From assembly GCA_947496215.1 (NCBI GenBank), contig CANMCF010000017.1:1-64000 (forward strand): DNA of 64,000 nt, in the 5' to 3' direction. Below are positions 24,158 to 34,111 of this stretch, piece by piece. A program made the translations under genes and the position numbers. The first letter of the stretch is position 1; each line of letters begins with the position of its first letter. The notes under the pieces are model-generated. The model had not been told where the DNA came from and searched no databases. It saw nothing but the letters and a program-made list of their open reading frames with translations. Source of the DNA: an uncultured Bizionia sp. (GTDB taxonomy: Bacteria; Bacteroidota; Bacteroidia; Flavobacteriales; Flavobacteriaceae).

Positions 24158-27100
24158 TTATTCTTCTGCCTTGATGTTTGTGTCTTGAGGAATGCTTATT
24201 TCCTTTTCCATTGGTATTTCATCTTCTTGTTCTTGTGGGAAGATGTCATTGAACAATTGCTCGTAATTGCGGAAAATCAAAAACTCCTTCTCTCCGAAGT
24301 CCTCATCGTATTCTGCCAGTACTATGATAAGAGCACGGTAACGCTCTATGTCGGTATAGATTTCCATTCGGTTATCTATTTGGTCTTCAAAATCCAATTC
24401 ACTATAGTATTTCAGGTTTTCTTGGTATTTCACAGAGACATCCTTGAAGAGCTTTCTTGCCTTCTCCTTGGCGTTGGTCTCGTAATAGGCTCCAATGTAT
24501 GGTTCCAATAGCGTATAGTAGCCAAATTTGTCGACAGGCATGTTGGTCATGGCTATGTCTGCTATTTCTTCGGCTTTGTCCAATTGCTCTTCTTTAATCA
24601 ATTGCTCTATCAACCTAGCTAAATTGCCTCTATAGGTAATGGAGTTTCTTCTGGTTTCCGGATCATGGTAAATATTGTCGCTGCCACTATTCCCCCAATC
24701 CCAATTTTTGACCTTGTTGTACATTAATTCGCTATCGACACGTCCCATGTCGAAAGGATTTGCACGATCTACCGGTGTTGCTATTGGGACAAGCTTGTAA
24801 ACCATTCCATCCAATTGAAGGTAGTCTTCCATCCAAATGTAATCGTCTGCCCCGAATGCACCTCCTGTAAAGTATATTGGACGTTTCCAGTCGTTGTTTG
24901 CTACGATGTCCAACATTAACAAGCGTTGCTTGTAGATGGCACTTTCCTTTATTTTTATGTCTATGTATGGAACTATTTCGTCAGCATCTTTCTCCTTGAC
25001 GATTCCATTTGCCAAAACGGATGCCTTGTTTACAGGAATTCTTATGTTTTCCACTGGGAAATAGTTGGTGTTTCTATATTGCGATGGGTATTGGTTGGGA
25101 TCTTCCCCTTGCAGTTCCAAAACACGCTTGAATTTCGTTTTTGGATTGTCACTGGTTACAAAGTCCATGAAATCTTTAATGAGCAAGGTGTCTTTGCTAT
25201 AGATCGGCTTTTCTTCTCCAGTCTTGGGATCTTCATAATACGTTCGTTTCATGATGTACTCTCGCGTACCGAATTTGTATTGATCGTGGGTAAGTTGCGA
25301 AGGTATTGGGTCACTTTCGTAAGCCTTGCGCTTCATTTGATCTATGTACCAATCCGTTTGGAATAGACTGGTATTCACTACACGTACATCTGTTCTATAA
25401 CCTTCAATTTCTTGTGCATACCATAGTGCAAAGGTGTCGTTGTCTCCAATGGAAAACAAGATGCCATTCTCGGCACAAGAATCCAAATACTTCTTGGCCA
25501 TGGCTTTTGCCGTATACTTGTCAGATCTATCATGGTCATCCCAATTGTTCGCTGCTAAAATGGTAGGAACCAATATTAGGCAAACCAAAGTAATCGCCGG
25601 TGCCAACAATGGGCTTTTGACTTTGTTTCGCAAGACATCGTAGATGGCATAGATGCTAAAGCCTATCCATATGGCAAAGACATAGAATGAACCAACTACG
25701 GAATAATCCCGTTCCCTAGGCTCAAAAGGTCTGACATTGGTATAGACTTGTATGGCCAAACCTGTAAATAGAAAGAAGACCAATAGAACCCAAAACATTT
25801 TTTTGTCCTTGTTGAACAAGAAGAACAAACCAATCAATCCAAATAATAGAGGTAGGAAATAATAGGTGTTTCTTGCTTTGTTGTTTTTTATGTCACTTGG
25901 TAAGTTGTCCTGGGGCAATCCCAAGTGCATGGCATCGAACGCGTTTATGCCGCTGATCCAATTCCCATGGTTGTCATACTTACCTTGGACATCATCTTGC
26001 CTTCCTGTGAAATTCCACATGAAATAACGCCAATACATATAGCCTAGTTGGTATTGTAGCATATAGGTTATATTACTTGCAAGAGAAGGTTTTTCTATGT
26101 CGAGATATTGATTGTATTCTTTTAGAAACTTGTTGTAACCTTCGTAATCTATGTTGTTTTTGGCTACTTCGTTCTTAAACTGGGATATTAGTGCTTTTAT
26201 GCTGTTCAATCCTTTGCTGGAGTAAATCGATAGCTCTTGTTGGTATGTGGCCATGAAGGCATCAAACTCTTTTTCTGTAAGCTGTTGGTTCTCATATTTG
26301 TAGAGGAATTGCTCGATTTTTCTCTTTACAGTAGGGTCTATGATGTAATCGGCTTTTATGTTGAAATCCAAAAAACCGGAAAACATCAAGTAGTTTTCGG
26401 CATTTTCGGCACTCCACATTCTTGGTAGTATGGAAGCATGTTTGGAGTTGTAATTTTGTTTGGCGTCCTTCCAATCGTTGACAACAACGTATTTTCCTGA
26501 TTTTTCATCTTTCTCATACTTTGGTTTGTCGTCTATGTATGGGGTGTCCTCATCCAATCCGGAATATTGATCAGTGAAAAGGGGGCCATAGAACAAGTGG
26601 GTCTCTGGATACTGTTCCAAATTGTAATAGGCCAATAGCTCTCTTGCACTAGATGGATTGTTTTCGTTGATGACTACATTGGCATTGGCACGAATAGGCA
26701 ACATCAACCAAGAAGAAAACCCGATGACTATGAAGGTGACACAAAGTATTCCCGTATTAATATGCTTGTATCCTTTTTCTCTTGTGTATTTCAAACTGAA
26801 GTAAATTACTGTAATCAACAACAAACCAGCAATGATGGAACCTGAGTTGAAAGGAAGACCTATGCTGTTGACAAAAAATATCTCCAGTACACTGAAGAAT
26901 CTCAATATGTTTGGAGCTAGTAACTTGAAAATGAACAATAGGATGGCAACTGAGACAACATTGGCAATTATGAAGTTTTGTATCGTAATCGTTTTATAGT
27001 TTTTGAAATAATAAATCAATCCGATGGCGGGTATGGTCAAAAGCCCCATGAAGTGAACACCAAATGACAAACCAATGACAAAGGCAATCAGGACAAGCCA

Positions 27101-27625
27101 GCGATTACCTCTAGGGTTGTCCATATCCCGTTCCCAACGCAAGGCCAGGTAGAATAAAATGGACATGATTAGAGTAGCCATGGCATAAACCTCGGTCTCA
27201 ACGGCATTGAACCAGAAGGAGTCCGTAAATGTAAATGCTAGACTACCAACGAAAGCACTACCAAGTATGGCTTTTATTTTTCCTTCGGAAAGGTTTTTTT
27301 CTCCAATGATCTTTTGAAGCAGTAGCGAAATGGTCCAAAACATGAATAGAATGGTAAAGGCACTAGATACTGCACTCACCATATTCAACATCAATCCTAT
27401 TTGAGTAGGTTCGAAAGCAAAGGAGGAAAACATAGCTCCAAGCATTTGAAACAATGGCGCCCCTGGTGGGTGACCGACCTGTAGTTTTGCAGAAGTCAAT
27501 ATGTATTCTCCTGCATCCCAATAACTCACTGTAGGCTCTACCGTTAAACTATACGTGATTAATGCAATTAAAAAAGCGAACCAACCAAATATGTTGTTCC
27601 ATTTTTTAAAGTTGATTGTAGTCAT
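24158..27625 (-). CDS. DUF2723 / GT117 family membrane protein (O-mannosyltransferase-like)
   Basis: This is an 1155-residue protein of the DUF2723 family, now placed in glycosyltransferase family 117 and related to protein O-mannosyltransferases. The N-terminal half has a dozen or so membrane helices, with early acidic residues in the first loop (EPTVSYWDAGEYILTSAKL) and GHPPGAPLFQMLGAMF, the region where GT-C enzymes carry their catalytic Asp. The C-terminal third is soluble and presumably periplasmic, ending in helical TPR-like repeats and an acidic tail. Bacteroidota O-glycosylate many exported proteins, and a role in that pathway is plausible but unproven. Operon with the deacetylase gene. 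Confidence 0.88.
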   Translation of the reverse strand: MTTINFKKWNNIFGWFAFLIALITYSLTVEPTVSYWDAGEYILTSAKLQVGHPPGAPLFQMLGAMFSSFAFEPTQIGLMLNMVSAVSSAFTILFMFWTISLLLQKIIGEKNLSEGKIKAILGSAFVGSLAFTFTDSFWFNAVETEVYAMATLIMSILFYLALRWERDMDNPRGNRWLVLIAFVIGLSFGVHFMGLLTIPAIGLIYYFKNYKTITIQNFIIANVVSVAILLFIFKLLAPNILRFFSVLEIFFVNSIGLPFNSGSIIAGLLLITVIYFSLKYTREKGYKHINTGILCVTFIVIGFSSWLMLPIRANANVVINENNPSSARELLAYYNLEQYPETHLFYGPLFTDQYSGLDEDTPYIDDKPKYEKDEKSGKYVVVNDWKDAKQNYNSKHASILPRMWSAENAENYLMFSGFLDFNIKADYIIDPTVKRKIEQFLYKYENQQLTEKEFDAFMATYQQELSIYSSKGLNSIKALISQFKNEVAKNNIDYEGYNKFLKEYNQYLDIEKPSLASNITYMLQYQLGYMYWRYFMWNFTGRQDDVQGKYDNHGNWISGINAFDAMHLGLPQDNLPSDIKNNKARNTYYFLPLLFGLIGLFFLFNKDKKMFWVLLVFFLFTGLAIQVYTNVRPFEPRERDYSVVGSFYVFAIWIGFSIYAIYDVLRNKVKSPLLAPAITLVCLILVPTILAANNWDDHDRSDKYTAKAMAKKYLDSCAENGILFSIGDNDTFALWYAQEIEGYRTDVRVVNTSLFQTDWYIDQMKRKAYESDPIPSQLTHDQYKFGTREYIMKRTYYEDPKTGEEKPIYSKDTLLIKDFMDFVTSDNPKTKFKRVLELQGEDPNQYPSQYRNTNYFPVENIRIPVNKASVLANGIVKEKDADEIVPYIDIKIKESAIYKQRLLMLDIVANNDWKRPIYFTGGAFGADDYIWMEDYLQLDGMVYKLVPIATPVDRANPFDMGRVDSELMYNKVKNWDWGNSGSDNIYHDPETRRNSITYRGNLARLIEQLIKEEQLDKAEEIADIAMTNMPVDKFGYYTLLEPYIGAYYETNAKEKARKLFKDVSVKYQENLKYYSELDFEDQIDNRMEIYTDIERYRALIIVLAEYDEDFGEKEFLIFRNYEQLFNDIFPQEQEDEIPMEKEISIPQDTNIKAEE

Positions 27626-27728
27626 TTATATCTATGTTGATTATGATGGCGAATTTAGTAATAAATATTAAACGGTATGTGTTTTTAAGTTAACGTTAAG
27701 TATTGTGAAGTATTTTTTTTAAAAACTC

Positions 27729-27759
27729 TTTGTAGATATGATTATTCGTTTTATATTTG
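27729..27759 (+). promoter_or_regulatory. promoter of tRNA-Gln
   Basis: TTTG (27729-27732) and TATATTTG (27752-27759) match the Bacteroidota -33/-7 pair with a 19-bp spacer, 17 bp before the tRNA. This is the best complete promoter in the window. Confidence 0.8.
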
Positions 27760-27776
27760 CACCCGCAAACAGTTAC

Positions 27777-27849
27777 TGGCCTATGGTGTAACTGGCAACA
27801 CGTCGGTTTTTGGTACCGAAGAGTCTAGGTTCGAGCCCTAGTGGGCCAA
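27777..27849 (+). tRNA. tRNA-Gln (anticodon TTG)
   Basis: The gene is 73 nt long without an encoded CCA. Acceptor arms TGGCCTA and TGGGCCA pair over 7 bp with one G-T; the anticodon stem TCGGT/ACCGA encloses the loop TTTTGGT with anticodon TTG; the T arm is CTAGG-TTCGAGC-CCTAG. The U1-A72 pair is typical of glutamine tRNAs. It is flanked by its own promoter and terminator. Confidence 0.95.
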
Positions 27850-27851
27850 CA

Positions 27852-27881
27852 AAAAAGTCTTCCATATTGGAAGACTTTTTT
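27852..27881. terminator. bidirectional terminator tRNA-Gln / uspA-like gene
   Basis: AAAAAGTCTTCCA-TAT-TGGAAGACTTTTT is a perfect stem with A-run and T-run on either side, able to end transcription from both directions. Confidence 0.85.
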
Positions 27882-27902
27882 ATTTTGTTTAATCTTGTAA
27901 AA

Positions 27903-28727
27903 CTATATTTTGAAGGTGATTACTGGCCTTTTTGCATGATTTACCAAATCCTCACTCAAACTACCATTTAAAAAATGGGAAATACCTTGTCTACCATGCG
28001 TGCTTATTCCTATTAGATCGGCATTGATGATATGGGAAAAATTCAAAATACCCTTCTCCACGGTTTCATCGTTGTAGATGTTTATGGTGTAGTTTTTGAA
28101 ATCGTTGTTCTTGATGAATTCGCTTATTCTCACCTTTGCAGCTGCCGTCGTAGTGAAATTGCCGACGGTATTCACCATGAGCAAATGTATTTTTGCATTG
28201 AAGGTGTCAGCTAGTTTTATGGCTTGTTTGTAGGTCTCTTTGTTGTCGTTTTTGAAATCTGAAGCAAAAACGAACTCTTGGATGTCAAAGTCCCTATGCT
28301 CATTTTTAATCACCAAGACAGGGGTTTCTGAGGTGCGTACCACCTTTTCGGCATTCGAACCTATGAACATCTCCTTTAAACCATCTGCTCCGTGGGACCC
28401 CATTACAATCAGGTCTACGTCATTCTTTTTGCAAGTTTCCAAGATACCAGTGGCAATGTCATGAAAATCGACCATTTCGTGAACGGTGATGTCTTCTAGG
28501 TAATCTTTGTTCATGACCCCTTCAAATTCTTTATGTGCCAACTTCATGAAATATACAGCCTCTGGTAAGTCAGTTGGAACTCCGCCATCATTTAGTTGAG
28601 TCAATGGTAAATCTAACATATGTAGTAGGATTAACTCACAATTATGCTTCCTGGAAAGTTGAGCAGCTACTTTTATGGCATTTTCTGCTTCATTGGAGAA
28701 ATCTGTTGGAACGAGTATTTTTTTCAT
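27903..28727 (-). CDS. universal stress protein, tandem UspA domains
   Basis: This is a 274-residue protein starting at ATG 28727 (MKKILVPTDFSNEAENAI). The frame stays open far upstream, but that part is antisense to rimP and is not coding. Two UspA domains are visible: residues 1-145 (ATP-binding pattern VMGSHGADGLKEMFIGSNAEKVV) and 150-274 (GISTHGRQGISHFLNGSLSEDLV). Both carry the G-2x-G-9x-G(S/T) type motif of nucleotide-binding members. The role is general stress survival; ligands are unknown. It diverges from rimP and converges on tRNA-Gln. Confidence 0.93.
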   Translation of the reverse strand: MKKILVPTDFSNEAENAIKVAAQLSRKHNCELILLHMLDLPLTQLNDGGVPTDLPEAVYFMKLAHKEFEGVMNKDYLEDITVHEMVDFHDIATGILETCKKNDVDLIVMGSHGADGLKEMFIGSNAEKVVRTSETPVLVIKNEHRDFDIQEFVFASDFKNDNKETYKQAIKLADTFNAKIHLLMVNTVGNFTTTAAAKVRISEFIKNNDFKNYTINIYNDETVEKGILNFSHIINADLIGISTHGRQGISHFLNGSLSEDLVNHAKRPVITFKI

Positions 28728-28809
28728 AAGGTGATCTAGTTTGGTGTGAAACATAAATTTAATAAAAAAAATTGATTTTTCATAAGTTATGAAAATCAAT
28801 AAAAATGTG

Positions 28810-28817
28810 TATATTTG
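28810..28817 (+). promoter_or_regulatory. -7 element of rimP-nusA-infB operon
   Basis: TATATTTG fits TAnnTTTG exactly and lies 26 bp upstream of the leader hairpin. A -33 TTTG is not seen at the expected place. Confidence 0.6.
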
Positions 28818-28842
28818 CACCGTTGAAAGAAAAAAGAAAGGT

Positions 28843-28868
28843 GAGGGGACGTGAAGTCCCCTCTTTTT
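28843..28868 (+). terminator. terminator-like hairpin in the rimP leader (possible attenuator)
   Basis: GAGGGGAC-GTGAA-GTCCCCTC is a perfect 8-bp GC-rich stem followed by five T residues, located between promoter and rimP start codon, ending 10 bp before it. In this position it would act as an attenuator or as a translation-control or RNA-stability element for the operon. Structure is seen; function is inferred. Confidence 0.6.
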
Positions 28869-28878
28869 ATACTTGAAA

Positions 28879-29340
28879 ATGTTTGTAACTACTGTTAAAG
28901 ATTTATTGGAAGAAGCTTTGTTGGAAAGAGGAGATCTGTTTTTGATAGATTTTTCCATTTCAGGAGAGAATTTGATTAACATAATCATAGATGGAGACAA
29001 TGGAGTCAAAGTCGAGGATTGTATGTACTTGAGTAGAGCCATAGAACATAATTTGGACAGGGAGGAACAAGATTTTTCTCTGGAAGTAGCATCGGCAGGT
29101 GCAGCTTCACCTCTTAAGTTGCCAAGACAATACAAAAAGAACATTGGCCGTACCTTGGAAGTGAGGATGCAAACAGAAACAATAGAAGGAGAACTTACAA
29201 ATGCTTCAGAGGAAGCAATTGATGTAGAATGGAAAGCCAGAGAGCCGAAGCCTGTAGGCAAAGGAAAGGTTACCGTTCAAAAGAAAAGAAATATTGCATA
29301 CAATGATATTGTAGAAGCAAAAGTGATGATAAAATTTTAA
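28879..29340 (+). CDS. rimP: ribosome maturation factor RimP
   Basis: This encodes 153 residues from ATG 28879 (MFVTTVKDLLEEALLERGDLFL); a TTG six bases earlier is less likely. RimP helps assemble the 30S subunit. The N-terminal alpha/beta domain has FSISGENLINIIIDGDNGVKV and CMYLSRAIEHNLD, then the conserved FSLEVASAGAASPLKLPRQY region (YELEVSSPGxxRPL in other phyla), and a C-terminal SH3-like domain. It is the first gene of rimP-nusA-infB, the usual order across bacteria. Confidence 0.95.
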   Translation: MFVTTVKDLLEEALLERGDLFLIDFSISGENLINIIIDGDNGVKVEDCMYLSRAIEHNLDREEQDFSLEVASAGAASPLKLPRQYKKNIGRTLEVRMQTETIEGELTNASEEAIDVEWKAREPKPVGKGKVTVQKKRNIAYNDIVEAKVMIKF

Positions 29341-29352
29341 TTCAGTAGAGTT

Positions 29353-30585
29353 ATGGAAAATCTTGCGTTAATTGAGTCGTTTTCGGAATTTAAGGACGAT
29401 AAATTAATCGATCGTGTAACGTTAATGGCAATTCTAGAAGATGTTTTTAGAAACGCTTTAAAAAAGAAGTTTGGAGATGATGATAACTTCGATATTATTA
29501 TTAACCCAGATAAAGGAGATTTAGAGATATGGAGAAATAGAATTGTTGTGGCAGATGGAGAAGTAGAAGAGCCAAACCAAGAAATCTCTTTGACGGAAGC
29601 ACGTAAGATAGAACCGGATTTTGAAGTAGGGGAAGATGTGTCCGAGGAGGTTAAATTGATAGATCTTGGTCGTAGAGCAATTTTGGCATTGCGTCAAAAC
29701 CTTATTTCCAAGATACATGAACACGACAATACAAACATCTTCAAGCAATTTAAAGACTTGGAAGGTGATATCTATACGGCCGAAGTACATCACATAAGAC
29801 ACAGAGCTGTTATTTTATTGGATGATGAAGGAAATGAAATCATCTTGCCTAAGGATAAGCAAATTCCTTCGGACTTCTTCAGAAAAGGAGACAATGTAAG
29901 AGGAATCATAGATAGCGTGGAGCTTAAAGGGAACAAGCCCGCGATCATCATGTCCCGTACATCACCAAAGTTCTTGGAGAAATTGTTTGAATCTGAGATT
30001 CCAGAAGTATTTGATGGTTTGATTACAATCAAGAATGTTGTGAGGATACCTGGGGAAAAAGCGAAAGTAGCTGTGGATTCCTATGATGATAGAATCGATC
30101 CCGTTGGAGCTTGTGTTGGAATGAAAGGTTCTAGGATCCATGGTATCGTCCGTGAGCTAGGAAATGAAAATATAGATGTGATCAATTTCACAAGCAACCT
30201 TCAGTTGTACATAACGAGAGCATTGAGTCCAGCAAGAGTTACCTCAATAAAGATTGATGAAGAGAACAAGAGGGCAGAGGCCATATTGAAACCTGAAGAG
30301 GTTAGCAAGGCCATCGGTCGTGGTGGACATAACATCCGTTTGGCTGGACAGTTGACTGGATATGAGATTGACGTGTTCAGAGAAGGAGCAGAAGAAGATG
30401 TGGAATTGAGAGAATTCTCGGATGAGATAGAAGGATGGGTAATTGAAGAATTCAGTAAAGCTGGATTGGATACTGCAAAGAGCGTTTTGGAACAAGATGT
30501 TGCAGATTTGGTAAAGAGAACAGACCTAGAAGAGGAAACAATTCTAGATGTTATAAGAATTCTTAAGGAAGAGTTCGAAGATTAA
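29353..30585 (+). CDS. nusA: transcription termination/antitermination protein NusA
   Basis: This is a 410-residue NusA that binds RNA polymerase and modulates pausing, termination and antitermination. Layout: N-terminal polymerase-binding domain (1-130), S1 domain with GDIYTAEVHHIRH near residue 140, and two KH domains (PVGACVGMKGSRIHGIVREL; KAIGRGGHNIRLAGQLTGYEIDV). It ends after a short acidic tail without the two extra C-terminal repeats of enterobacterial NusA, which is normal for Bacteroidota. 12 bp after rimP, 38 bp before infB. Confidence 0.97.
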   Translation: MENLALIESFSEFKDDKLIDRVTLMAILEDVFRNALKKKFGDDDNFDIIINPDKGDLEIWRNRIVVADGEVEEPNQEISLTEARKIEPDFEVGEDVSEEVKLIDLGRRAILALRQNLISKIHEHDNTNIFKQFKDLEGDIYTAEVHHIRHRAVILLDDEGNEIILPKDKQIPSDFFRKGDNVRGIIDSVELKGNKPAIIMSRTSPKFLEKLFESEIPEVFDGLITIKNVVRIPGEKAKVAVDSYDDRIDPVGACVGMKGSRIHGIVRELGNENIDVINFTSNLQLYITRALSPARVTSIKIDEENKRAEAILKPEEVSKAIGRGGHNIRLAGQLTGYEIDVFREGAEEDVELREFSDEIEGWVIEEFSKAGLDTAKSVLEQDVADLVKRTDLEEETILDVIRILKEEFED

Positions 30586-30623
30586 CATATATTTGGAGTA
30601 AAATTAAAGGTTAAAGGCAATTT

Positions 30624-33494
30624 ATGGCTGAAACGATTAGATTAAATAAAGTATTGCGTGAGCTAAATATCTCTTTAGATCGTGCTGTGGAATTCTTGGA
30701 TTCCAAAGGCATCGAGATAGAGAAGCGCCCGACTACGAAAATATCAGAGGAAACATATAAGGTCCTTTCTGGTGAGTTTCAAACAGATGCTAGTAAAAAA
30801 GTAGCTTCTCAAGAAGTTAGTGAAGCTAAGCTTAAGGAAAAAGAAGACTTGCGCATCAAACGAGAGAGAGAACTTGAAGCCAAGCAAAAAGAACTTGAGG
30901 CAAAAGAAGAGGCTAGGAGAAGAGAGGTTGTGAAAGCTGCAAAACCTTTGTCGGGACCAAAAACCATCGGTAAGATAGAATTGGATCCGAAAAAGAACGA
31001 GGTTGAGGAAAAGAAGCCAGAAGCTCCAAAGAAAGAAGAAAAAGCTGAAGTTAAGGATGTGCCCAAGCCTGAAGTCGTAAAAGCCGCAAAAATACTTTCC
31101 GGACCAAAGACCATAGGCAAGATAGATTTGAATCCTAAGAAGAAGGAAGTCAAAGAAGCTCCTAAACAAGATGCTCCGAAAGCAGAAACTCCAAAGGTCG
31201 AGCCGAAAAAAGTCGAACCTAAAAAAGTTGAAGCCAAGAAGGATGATGTCAAAAAGGATGATGTCAAGAAGGAGGATGTCAAGAAGGAGGATGCGAAAAC
31301 GATTCTAACTCCAGAAGGAGAACAAATCGTTGAGGAGAAGGTGAAGACTCAATACCAAAAACTTTCTGGGCCTAAAATAGCAGGAGATAAGATTGATCTA
31401 TCCCAGTTCAACAAGCCCAAGAAGAAGAAGGAAGAGAAGAAGCCAGACGATTCCAACAAGAAGAAGCGTCGTCGTATATCCAAGCCTGGCGACAACAAGT
31501 CTGGATCCAACAACAATAGAGGAGGAAATGACAGATTCAAAGGAAAGAAACCTGGTCAAGGTAGACGAAACATTGTAAAAGAGGAGCCGAGCGAGGAAGA
31601 TGTAAAGAAACAAGTAAGAGAAACGCTAGAAAAGCTTCAAGGAAAGTCCAACAAGGGAAAAGGAGCCAAGTATAGAAGAGACAAGAGAGATCAGCATAGG
31701 GAACAAACCGAGATCGATCAACAGATAGAAGCAGCAGAAAGCAAGATTTTGAAGGTGACCGAGTTTGTCACTGCAAGTGAGGTTGCCACCATGATGGATG
31801 TTCAAGTAACTCAAATCATCTCGGCATGTATGTCTTTGGGAATGATGGTTACGATGAATCAGCGTTTGGATGCTGAAACATTGACCATAGTAGCTGAAGA
31901 ATTCGGATTCAAGGTGGAGTTCGTCACTGCGGACATAGAAGAGTCCATTGTAGAGGTGGAAGACAAGCCAGAAGATCTAATAGAACGCGCACCGATAGTA
32001 ACGGTAATGGGGCACGTAGATCATGGTAAGACGTCACTTTTGGATTACATACGTAAAGAGAATGTAATTGCAGGTGAGTCTGGAGGAATCACACAACATA
32101 TCGGGGCTTATGGAGTAGAGTTGGATAACGGTCAAAAAATAGCGTTCTTGGATACACCAGGTCACGAGGCCTTTACGGCAATGCGTGCACGTGGAGCCCA
32201 AGTCACGGATATTGCCATTATCGTTGCGGCGGCAGATGACGACATCATGCCACAGACTAAGGAGGCAATATCACATGCACAAGCAGCAGGAGTACCCATC
32301 GTATTTGCGATAAACAAAATAGATAAGCCAGATGCTAATCCAGAAAAGATTAAAGAAGGATTGGCACAAATGAACCTATTGGTTGAAGATTGGGGAGGTA
32401 AGATACAATCCCATGACATCTCGGCCAAAATGGGAACTGGCGTGAAAGAACTGTTGGAAAAAGTATTGCTTGAAGCCGAATTGTTGGAATTGAAGGCAAA
32501 CCCAAATAAACCTGCAGTAGGAACAGTTGTGGAAGCCTATTTGGACAAGGGACGTGGATATGTATCCACGATATTGGTTCAAGCAGGAACCTTGAGAATA
32601 GGTGATTACGTATTAGCTGGTAAAAACAGTGGTAAGGTTAAGGCGATGCAGGATGAGCGAGGTAACAATGTCAAAGAGGCAGGCCCATCTATACCAGTAT
32701 CAATCCTTGGATTGGATGGTGCACCACAAGCTGGTGACAAGTTCAATGTATTTGCAGACGAACGTGAAGCTAAGCAAATTGCGACGAAACGTATGCAGCT
32801 ACAACGTGAGCAAGATGTACGTACTACCAAGACACTGACACTTGCAGAGATTGGACGTCGTATAGCATTAGGAACGTTCAAAGAGCTCAACATCATTCTT
32901 AAAGGAGATGTGGATGGTTCTGTTGAAGCATTGACAGATTCATTCCAGAAATTGTCTACCGAAGAAATTCAAGTGAACATCCTACACAAAGGTGTTGGAG
33001 CAATTACGGAAAGTGATGTATTGCTTGCAACGGCATCAGATGCAATTATCATTGGATTTAATGTACGTCCTGTAGGAAATGCAAGGGTCATAGCAGACAG
33101 GGAAGAAGTAGATATCAGAACATACTCGATTATCTATGATGCCATCAATGACCTAAAAGATGCAATGGAAGGCATGTTGTCTCCGGAGTTGAAAGAAGAG
33201 ATTACAGGTACGGCGGAGATTAGAGAAATCTTCAAGGTGTCCAAAGTCGGAACGATCGCTGGTTGTATGGTTATGAATGGTAAGATATTCAGAAACTCAC
33301 AAATACGATTGATTCGTGATGGAGTAGTTGTCTATACCGGTGAATTGGCTTCATTGAAACGATTCAAGGATGACGCCAAGGAAGTAGCCAAAGGTTACGA
33401 TTGCGGTATGCAAATCCAGAACTACAATGACGTCAAGGAATGGGATACCATAGAAGCATTCCATGAAGTGGAAGTCAAGAAGAAACTGAAATAA
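30624..33494 (+). CDS. infB: translation initiation factor IF-2
   Basis: This is a 956-residue GTPase that brings initiator tRNA to the ribosome. Residues 1-60 form the IF2 N-terminal helical domain ([25 protein letters not shown]). Then comes a long, highly charged Lys/Glu/Pro linker (about 60-400) with three copies of an [16 protein letters not shown] motif and a 15-bp tandem repeat. The G domain has [34 protein letters not shown] and [12 protein letters not shown], followed by domains II-IV. The linker is expanded, but the catalytic half is normal. Confidence 0.97.
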   Translation: MAETIRLNKVLRELNISLDRAVEFLDSKGIEIEKRPTTKISEETYKVLSGEFQTDASKKVASQEVSEAKLKEKEDLRIKRERELEAKQKELEAKEEARRREVVKAAKPLSGPKTIGKIELDPKKNEVEEKKPEAPKKEEKAEVKDVPKPEVVKAAKILSGPKTIGKIDLNPKKKEVKEAPKQDAPKAETPKVEPKKVEPKKVEAKKDDVKKDDVKKEDVKKEDAKTILTPEGEQIVEEKVKTQYQKLSGPKIAGDKIDLSQFNKPKKKKEEKKPDDSNKKKRRRISKPGDNKSGSNNNRGGNDRFKGKKPGQGRRNIVKEEPSEEDVKKQVRETLEKLQGKSNKGKGAKYRRDKRDQHREQTEIDQQIEAAESKILKVTEFVTASEVATMMDVQVTQIISACMSLGMMVTMNQRLDAETLTIVAEEFGFKVEFVTADIEESIVEVEDKPEDLIERAPIVTVMGHVDHGKTSLLDYIRKENVIAGESGGITQHIGAYGVELDNGQKIAFLDTPGHEAFTAMRARGAQVTDIAIIVAAADDDIMPQTKEAISHAQAAGVPIVFAINKIDKPDANPEKIKEGLAQMNLLVEDWGGKIQSHDISAKMGTGVKELLEKVLLEAELLELKANPNKPAVGTVVEAYLDKGRGYVSTILVQAGTLRIGDYVLAGKNSGKVKAMQDERGNNVKEAGPSIPVSILGLDGAPQAGDKFNVFADEREAKQIATKRMQLQREQDVRTTKTLTLAEIGRRIALGTFKELNIILKGDVDGSVEALTDSFQKLSTEEIQVNILHKGVGAITESDVLLATASDAIIIGFNVRPVGNARVIADREEVDIRTYSIIYDAINDLKDAMEGMLSPELKEEITGTAEIREIFKVSKVGTIAGCMVMNGKIFRNSQIRLIRDGVVVYTGELASLKRFKDDAKEVAKGYDCGMQIQNYNDVKEWDTIEAFHEVEVKKKLK
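31236..31295 (+). repeat. 15-bp tandem repeat in infB
   Basis: Four in-frame copies of aagaaggatgatgtc (the later ones aagaaggaggatgtc/gcg) encode the Lys/Asp run [20 protein letters not shown] in the IF-2 linker. Such in-frame units can expand or contract by slippage without breaking the frame. Confidence 0.85.
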
Positions 33495-33515
33495 CATACG
33501 ATATTTAACAATAAA

Positions 33516-33543
33516 AAAAGCGACCAAATGGTCGCTTTTTTTT
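33516..33543. terminator. bidirectional terminator infB / SPOR gene
   Basis: GCGACC-AAAT-GGTCGC (33520-33535) is flanked by A-run and T-run. It overlaps the stop codon of the convergent SPOR gene. Confidence 0.85.
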
Positions 33544-33943
33544 ATTTCTTCTTCTTCTTTTTAGGTTTGAACCAAAAGGCGGTGGGGAACTTTTTTTGAA
33601 TTTTGATCAGAGCCCGATCCGCTTCCAGTCTAGTTCTAAAATTACCAACCCAAACCTTGTAATTTGGGGTTTCATATACCATTTTGGTAGGCCATTGGTT
33701 ATAGGCGTAAAGAAAGCCGGTTTTAACGTTTTCAGCCTTGCTTCTGCCACCTGAAAAAATCTGAATTTTATAGCGTCCAGTATCGTCATCACTTTTGTTT
33801 ATTTCCTTCTTCAACTCCAATAAAGTGGAAATGGATGGTGCTTGATTGATGGCTACATTGCCATCCTGTGCGTTGCTCGATAGGGAAACCCCAATAAGGC
33901 AAAGGCCTAGTAAACAAAGGTTTTTATAAGAAAATCGTTTCAT
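33542..33943 (-). CDS. SPOR domain protein
   Basis: This is a 133-residue exported protein: signal peptide (residues 1-25, cleavage after SNAQ) then a SPOR domain from about residue 55 (YKIQIFSGGRSKAENVKTGF, YKVWVGNFRTRLEADRALIKIQKKFPTAFW), which binds glycan strands of denuded peptidoglycan, often at the division site. The C-terminus is a Lys tract (PKKKKKK). It probably acts in the periplasm on cell-wall remodelling. Monocistronic, convergent with infB. Confidence 0.9.
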   Translation of the reverse strand: MKRFSYKNLCLLGLCLIGVSLSSNAQDGNVAINQAPSISTLLELKKEINKSDDDTGRYKIQIFSGGRSKAENVKTGFLYAYNQWPTKMVYETPNYKVWVGNFRTRLEADRALIKIQKKFPTAFWFKPKKKKKK

Positions 33944-33962
33944 AGAGGTGTTTTAATTGATA

Positions 33963-33970
33963 CAAATGTA
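33963..33970 (-). promoter_or_regulatory. -7 element of SPOR gene
   Basis: On the minus strand, TACATTTG matches TAnnTTTG, 20 bp upstream of the start codon. Confidence 0.55.
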
Positions 33971-34068
33971 AATGTTATTAACTTAATCTTACCCTATTTT
34001 ATTATTTAGAATATCTCTAAATTAGAAATTAAGACTTCCCTAACATTTCTAAAATGGAGTATAAGTAT

Positions 34069-34076
34069 TACTTTTG
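34069..34076 (+). promoter_or_regulatory. -7 element of the act-cox operon
   Basis: TACTTTTG matches TAnnTTTG and lies 35 bp upstream of the actA start codon. No other strong promoter or terminator is seen until 45.9 kb, so the whole act-cox block may start here. Confidence 0.6.
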
Positions 34077-34111
34077 CCTAAATTTTATAGGCGTATATTT
34101 TTCTTGTACAT

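Noticed and set aside
28728-29261. Upstream extension of the universal stress protein frame (178 extra codons)
   Set aside because: The extension is antisense to rimP and to the rimP promoter region; the clean UspA start is ATG 28727.
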